Assembly: GCA_023136145.1 (NCBI GenBank)
Contig: JAGLRU010000068.1
Location: 1-8,081, forward strand
Direction: 5' to 3'
DNA: 8,081 bases
Source of the DNA: Alphaproteobacteria bacterium
GTDB taxonomy: Bacteria; Pseudomonadota; Alphaproteobacteria; Micavibrionales; UBA2020
Shown here piece after piece: positions 5,860 to 8,081 of the stretch; the stretch's first letter is position 1, and each line of letters opens with the position of its first letter. The position numbers and the translations under genes are program-made. The notes beneath the pieces are model-generated. The model was not told the origin of the DNA. It saw only the letters and a program-made list of their open reading frames with translations, and did no database searches.

Positions 5860-6621
5860 ATGCACTCATCCACCCTAAAGAAAAAAATTGCTATTTTCGA
5901 ACTGTGTAAATGCTTGATCAACACTGTATTACCCCCAAGATGCGCGGGAACCGGAGAAATCGTGGACGTTCAGGGGATGGTGAGTCCCGATTTCTGGTCG
6001 CAACTTCAGTTTATAGAAAACCCGTTTTGTAAAATCTGCGGCATCCCATTCAGCTTTGAAATCGCAAACGATGCTATCTGCGCCACCTGTATGGAAAGAA
6101 AACCAGCGTTCGGTATGTCACGCTCCGCCGTTACCTACAACGAGGCCAGCCGGAAAGTAATACTGGCTTTCAAATACGGCGACAGACTGCACTCCGTTCA
6201 CACCTTCACGCCGTGGCTGATTCGCACCGGAATAAATTTAATCGAACAGGCTGATTTCATCGTCCCCGTCCCGCTGCACCGACTACGATTACGCGAACGA
6301 CAGTTCAACCAGTCCGCACTTCTGGCACAGGAGATCGCAGCCAGAACCGCAAAACCACATATCCCCGATGCCCTGCTCCGCACTCGCTACACTGTCCCAC
6401 AGCAAGGACTAAGTGCCAAGGAACGCGATAAAAATGTTCGTGGAGCTTTCGCTGTAAAGAAAAGTTACCTGAAAACTTTAAAAAGCAAAAACATACTTCT
6501 GATCGACGATGTATTCACCAGCGGTGCCACACTCAACGAATGTTCCCGCATCTTAAAATCAGCAGGTGCTACGGGAATCAACGTACTAACTATTGCGCGA
6601 GTGACAAAGGAAGAATTCTAA
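5860..6621 (+). CDS. comF: ComF family phosphoribosyltransferase-like protein
   Basis: A 253-residue protein of normal ComF length. The N-terminus has LPPRCAGTGEIVD and then LQFIENPFCKICGIPF. Of the zinc-binding cysteines, the pairs Cys57/Cys60 and Cys74/Cys77 are kept, while only Cys28 remains of the first pair. This GEIVD-W-FI-P-C-CG pattern looks alphaproteobacterial. The C-terminal half is a type I phosphoribosyltransferase fold: PVPLHRLRLRERQFNQS (136-152), GLSAKERDKNVRGAF (183-197), and the PRPP loop LLIDDVFTSGAT (213-224). ComF proteins are cytosolic; some act in DNA uptake in competent bacteria, but many carriers are not known to be competent and the reaction is uncertain. ATG 5860 is chosen because it gives the usual N-terminus; an in-frame TTG at 5824 would add 12 residues. 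It is divergent from the methyltransferase gene, and its stop overlaps the start of the following transporter by one base. Confidence 0.9.
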   Translation: MHSSTLKKKIAIFELCKCLINTVLPPRCAGTGEIVDVQGMVSPDFWSQLQFIENPFCKICGIPFSFEIANDAICATCMERKPAFGMSRSAVTYNEASRKVILAFKYGDRLHSVHTFTPWLIRTGINLIEQADFIVPVPLHRLRLRERQFNQSALLAQEIAARTAKPHIPDALLRTRYTVPQQGLSAKERDKNVRGAFAVKKSYLKTLKSKNILLIDDVFTSGATLNECSRILKSAGATGINVLTIARVTKEEF

Positions 6622-7811
6622 TGCGAATACAGAGAAATCTTCTTCTGATCGACATCTATACCGTCTGCCGAAATATGCACTTCTGGGCACCGATTCTATT
6701 GCTTCATTACAGAGATCAAGTTGGAATCGGATTCAAAGAATTAATGATCGGAGAGGCTGTCTTCTCCACCACCATCGTGCTGCTGGACGTACCAACCGGA
6801 TGGATTTCGGATATATGGCGAAGAAAACATACGCAGGCGTTGGGTGTCCTGTTCGCTATCCTCGGCTATTCCTGCCTACTGTTCGCCGAAAGCTTCAGCA
6901 TGGTTTTACTGGCACAGGTGTTGATCGGCATATTTGTCAGCCTATGCTCCGGCACAGATACAGCCATACTCTACGACTCTCTATTGTCCGTTGGGCGAGA
7001 AAAAGAATATCTCAAACGCGAAGGACGAAGAGTAGCTCTGTTATTATATTCTGTCGCTGGAGTCAGTGTAATAGGTGGGCTTTTATATCCGATAAATCAC
7101 AGACTTCCTCTCGCTATGACAGTAGTGGCAATGACGGTCGCACTCATCATCGTCTGCCTGCAAGATGAACCGGAGCGTCAAAAGAAAGCAACTGAACGTC
7201 ATCCTATAGCCGATATTATAGCCACTATAAAATACGCACTTCACGGACATGTGGAAGTCGGCTTTCTAATCATGTTTTCAGCAGCATTGTTTTGCAGCAC
7301 AAAAATCCTTTCGTGGGCGCAACAGCCTTATTATCTGGCACTAAACATGCCGGAATCTTACTACGGCGTTTTCATCGCCATCGGGTATTTACTGGGCGGA
7401 ATATCAAGCCACTGGTCCCATCTGCTGAATGGCCACATCAGCACTTACCGCGTCCTGACGATTCTCTGGGCTTTTGCTGTGCTAGTCTGCCTCGGTGCGA
7501 GCATAGGCCCCGGCTGGCATGGCGTTGCACTGCTGATAACGGGAGGAGCCTTTATTTACGGCATTGCAGCTCCTCGCATCAACGAAGCTATCAACAATCA
7601 CGTCGGCTCTTCCCGCCGCGCCGCAATCCTCTCGACACAAAACCTAATGGTATCTCTCCTGTACATTCCCCTGAGCATGGTAATGGGAAGCGTGTCGAAG
7701 CACTGGGGTATTCAGGCCATGCTGCTCGGCCTTGCACTATGGCTTTGTCTGGCAGGAGCGTGCATCGGTATGCTTGCACGACGAAAAAATCGGCGTGCGC
7801 GGGCGGGGTAA
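6621..7811 (+). CDS. Major facilitator superfamily (MFS) transporter
   Basis: A 396-residue, highly hydrophobic protein with about 10-12 membrane segments, the size of a typical MFS porter. The loop between helices 2 and 3 carries the MFS motif A in the form GWISDIWRRK (60-69), with Gly60, Asp64 and Arg/Lys 67-69 in the expected places. GTDTAILYDSLL (111-122) is typical of the MFS groups annotated as general drug or sugar-like transporters. A charged central loop (about 184-200, DEPERQKKATERH) separates the two halves, and the C-terminus is basic (ARRKNRRARAG), consistent with a cytoplasmic tail. The substrate is unknown; an efflux role is a guess. ATG 6621 overlaps the comF stop (TAATG) and has AAGGAAG upstream inside comF, so translation is probably coupled. 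The longer frame from 6540 only shadows the end of comF. Confidence 0.88.
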   Translation: MRIQRNLLLIDIYTVCRNMHFWAPILLLHYRDQVGIGFKELMIGEAVFSTTIVLLDVPTGWISDIWRRKHTQALGVLFAILGYSCLLFAESFSMVLLAQVLIGIFVSLCSGTDTAILYDSLLSVGREKEYLKREGRRVALLLYSVAGVSVIGGLLYPINHRLPLAMTVVAMTVALIIVCLQDEPERQKKATERHPIADIIATIKYALHGHVEVGFLIMFSAALFCSTKILSWAQQPYYLALNMPESYYGVFIAIGYLLGGISSHWSHLLNGHISTYRVLTILWAFAVLVCLGASIGPGWHGVALLITGGAFIYGIAAPRINEAINNHVGSSRRAAILSTQNLMVSLLYIPLSMVMGSVSKHWGIQAMLLGLALWLCLAGACIGMLARRKNRRARAG

Positions 7812-7940
7812 TTTATTATATTGGTAGTTGAAGTATGGGTTTTAGTTTATAAGAAAAAAAGAAGCCACCATCACGATTTCAAAGCAAGTTTGTTTGCTGC
7901 CTTTCGCACATGAGGTTTCATTTAAATATCCACACAAAAA

Positions 7941-8081
7941 CTACCCCCCCCCATAACTTTGCACTAGACTTCCGGCGATCAAGTACCAGCCGTCCACCAT
8001 CACGAAGAAGATAATTTTGAACGGCAAAGCAATCATAATGGGCGGAAGCATCATCATCCCCATCGACATCAAAATCGAAGA
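7941..8081 (-). CDS. fliP: FliP, flagellar type III export apparatus membrane protein (C-terminal 46 codons; 5' end beyond window)
   Basis: Reading the minus strand from the edge, the open frame gives ILMSMGMMMLPPIMIALPF, then KIIFFVMVDGWYLIAGSLVQSY, then GGG and a TAG stop. The LMxMGMMMxPP, IALPFKIxxFVxVDGW and GSLVxS elements are the well-known conserved end of FliP, a core subunit of the flagellar protein export gate in the inner membrane. The family usually ends soon after the GSL-x2-S/F stretch. Here the last three codons are GGG GGG GGG, a run of nine G (C on the plus strand at 7944-7952). The gene is not broken in the visible part. Its neighbour, the MFS gene, converges on it. Confidence 0.92.
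   Translation of the reverse strand, partial: SSILMSMGMMMLPPIMIALPFKIIFFVMVDGWYLIAGSLVQSYGGG

Noticed and set aside
6540..6620. Longer N-terminus for the MFS transporter
   Set aside because: The upstream part overlaps the conserved C-terminus of comF in another frame; ATG 6621 has a ribosome site and gives a standard N-terminus.
7292..7831. 179-codon plus-strand frame over the end of the MFS gene
   Set aside because: It runs out of frame with the hydrophobic transporter and has a scrambled, Arg/His/Ser/Pro-rich composition.
7883..7898. AGCAA/TTGCT hairpin between the MFS gene and fliP as a bidirectional terminator
   Set aside because: It has only five mostly A-T pairs and no T-run on either side, so it is too weak to call.
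7865..8005. 12-base direct repeat CCACCATCACGA (7865-7876 and 7994-8005)
   Set aside because: One copy is inside fliP coding sequence. A 12-base match is expected by chance in a window of this size, and the flanks do not extend it.

Overview
The window most likely comes from an alphaproteobacterium with a moderately AT-rich genome. This rests on the ComF-type protein, which has an alphaproteobacterial-looking N-terminus, on a flagellar FliP C-terminus at the right edge, and on intergenic palindromes built on CGTCAT/ATGACG-like cores, as are often seen in this class. The genus cannot be named from the sequence alone.

Layout. At the left edge (2-79, +) is the end of an unrecognised gene. It converges on a minus-strand cluster. 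Read in transcription order from right to left, the cluster is an outer-membrane beta-barrel protein (2721-1891, with a good sigma70-like promoter at 2745-2772), a divergent peptide deformylase (1849-1178, strong Shine-Dalgarno), a TauE/SafE-family permease (1100-351) and a 3'-truncated duplicate of that permease (273-76). The short gaps (41, 77 and 77 bases) allow a single transcript, but this is not proven.

The stretch 2722-3003 has no gene. It holds the beta-barrel gene's promoter, a roughly 115-base element bounded by 8-base inverted repeats, and a near-perfect 28-base stem-loop just downstream of the next gene. From 5685 down to 3004 (-) runs an 893-residue protein with an N-terminal SAM methyltransferase domain, two regions that read like degenerate Nudix folds, and a low-complexity tail. 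Its promoter at 5769-5797 is close to consensus and sits inside a short inverted repeat.

Divergent from it, on the plus strand, are a ComF-like phosphoribosyltransferase (5860-6621) and an MFS transporter (6621-7811). These two overlap by one base (TAATG) and are probably translationally coupled. A 129-base convergent gap (7812-7940), without a convincing terminator, separates the transporter from the C-terminal 46 codons of fliP (-), which runs off the right edge.

How the genes fit together. No single pathway links them all. The minus-strand cluster combines envelope transport with N-terminal protein processing. The comF/MFS pair forms its own unit. The most unusual item is the methyltransferase with degenerate Nudix-like regions, followed by the atypical deformylase. 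Nothing in the window clearly forms a defence, mobile or biosynthetic system.
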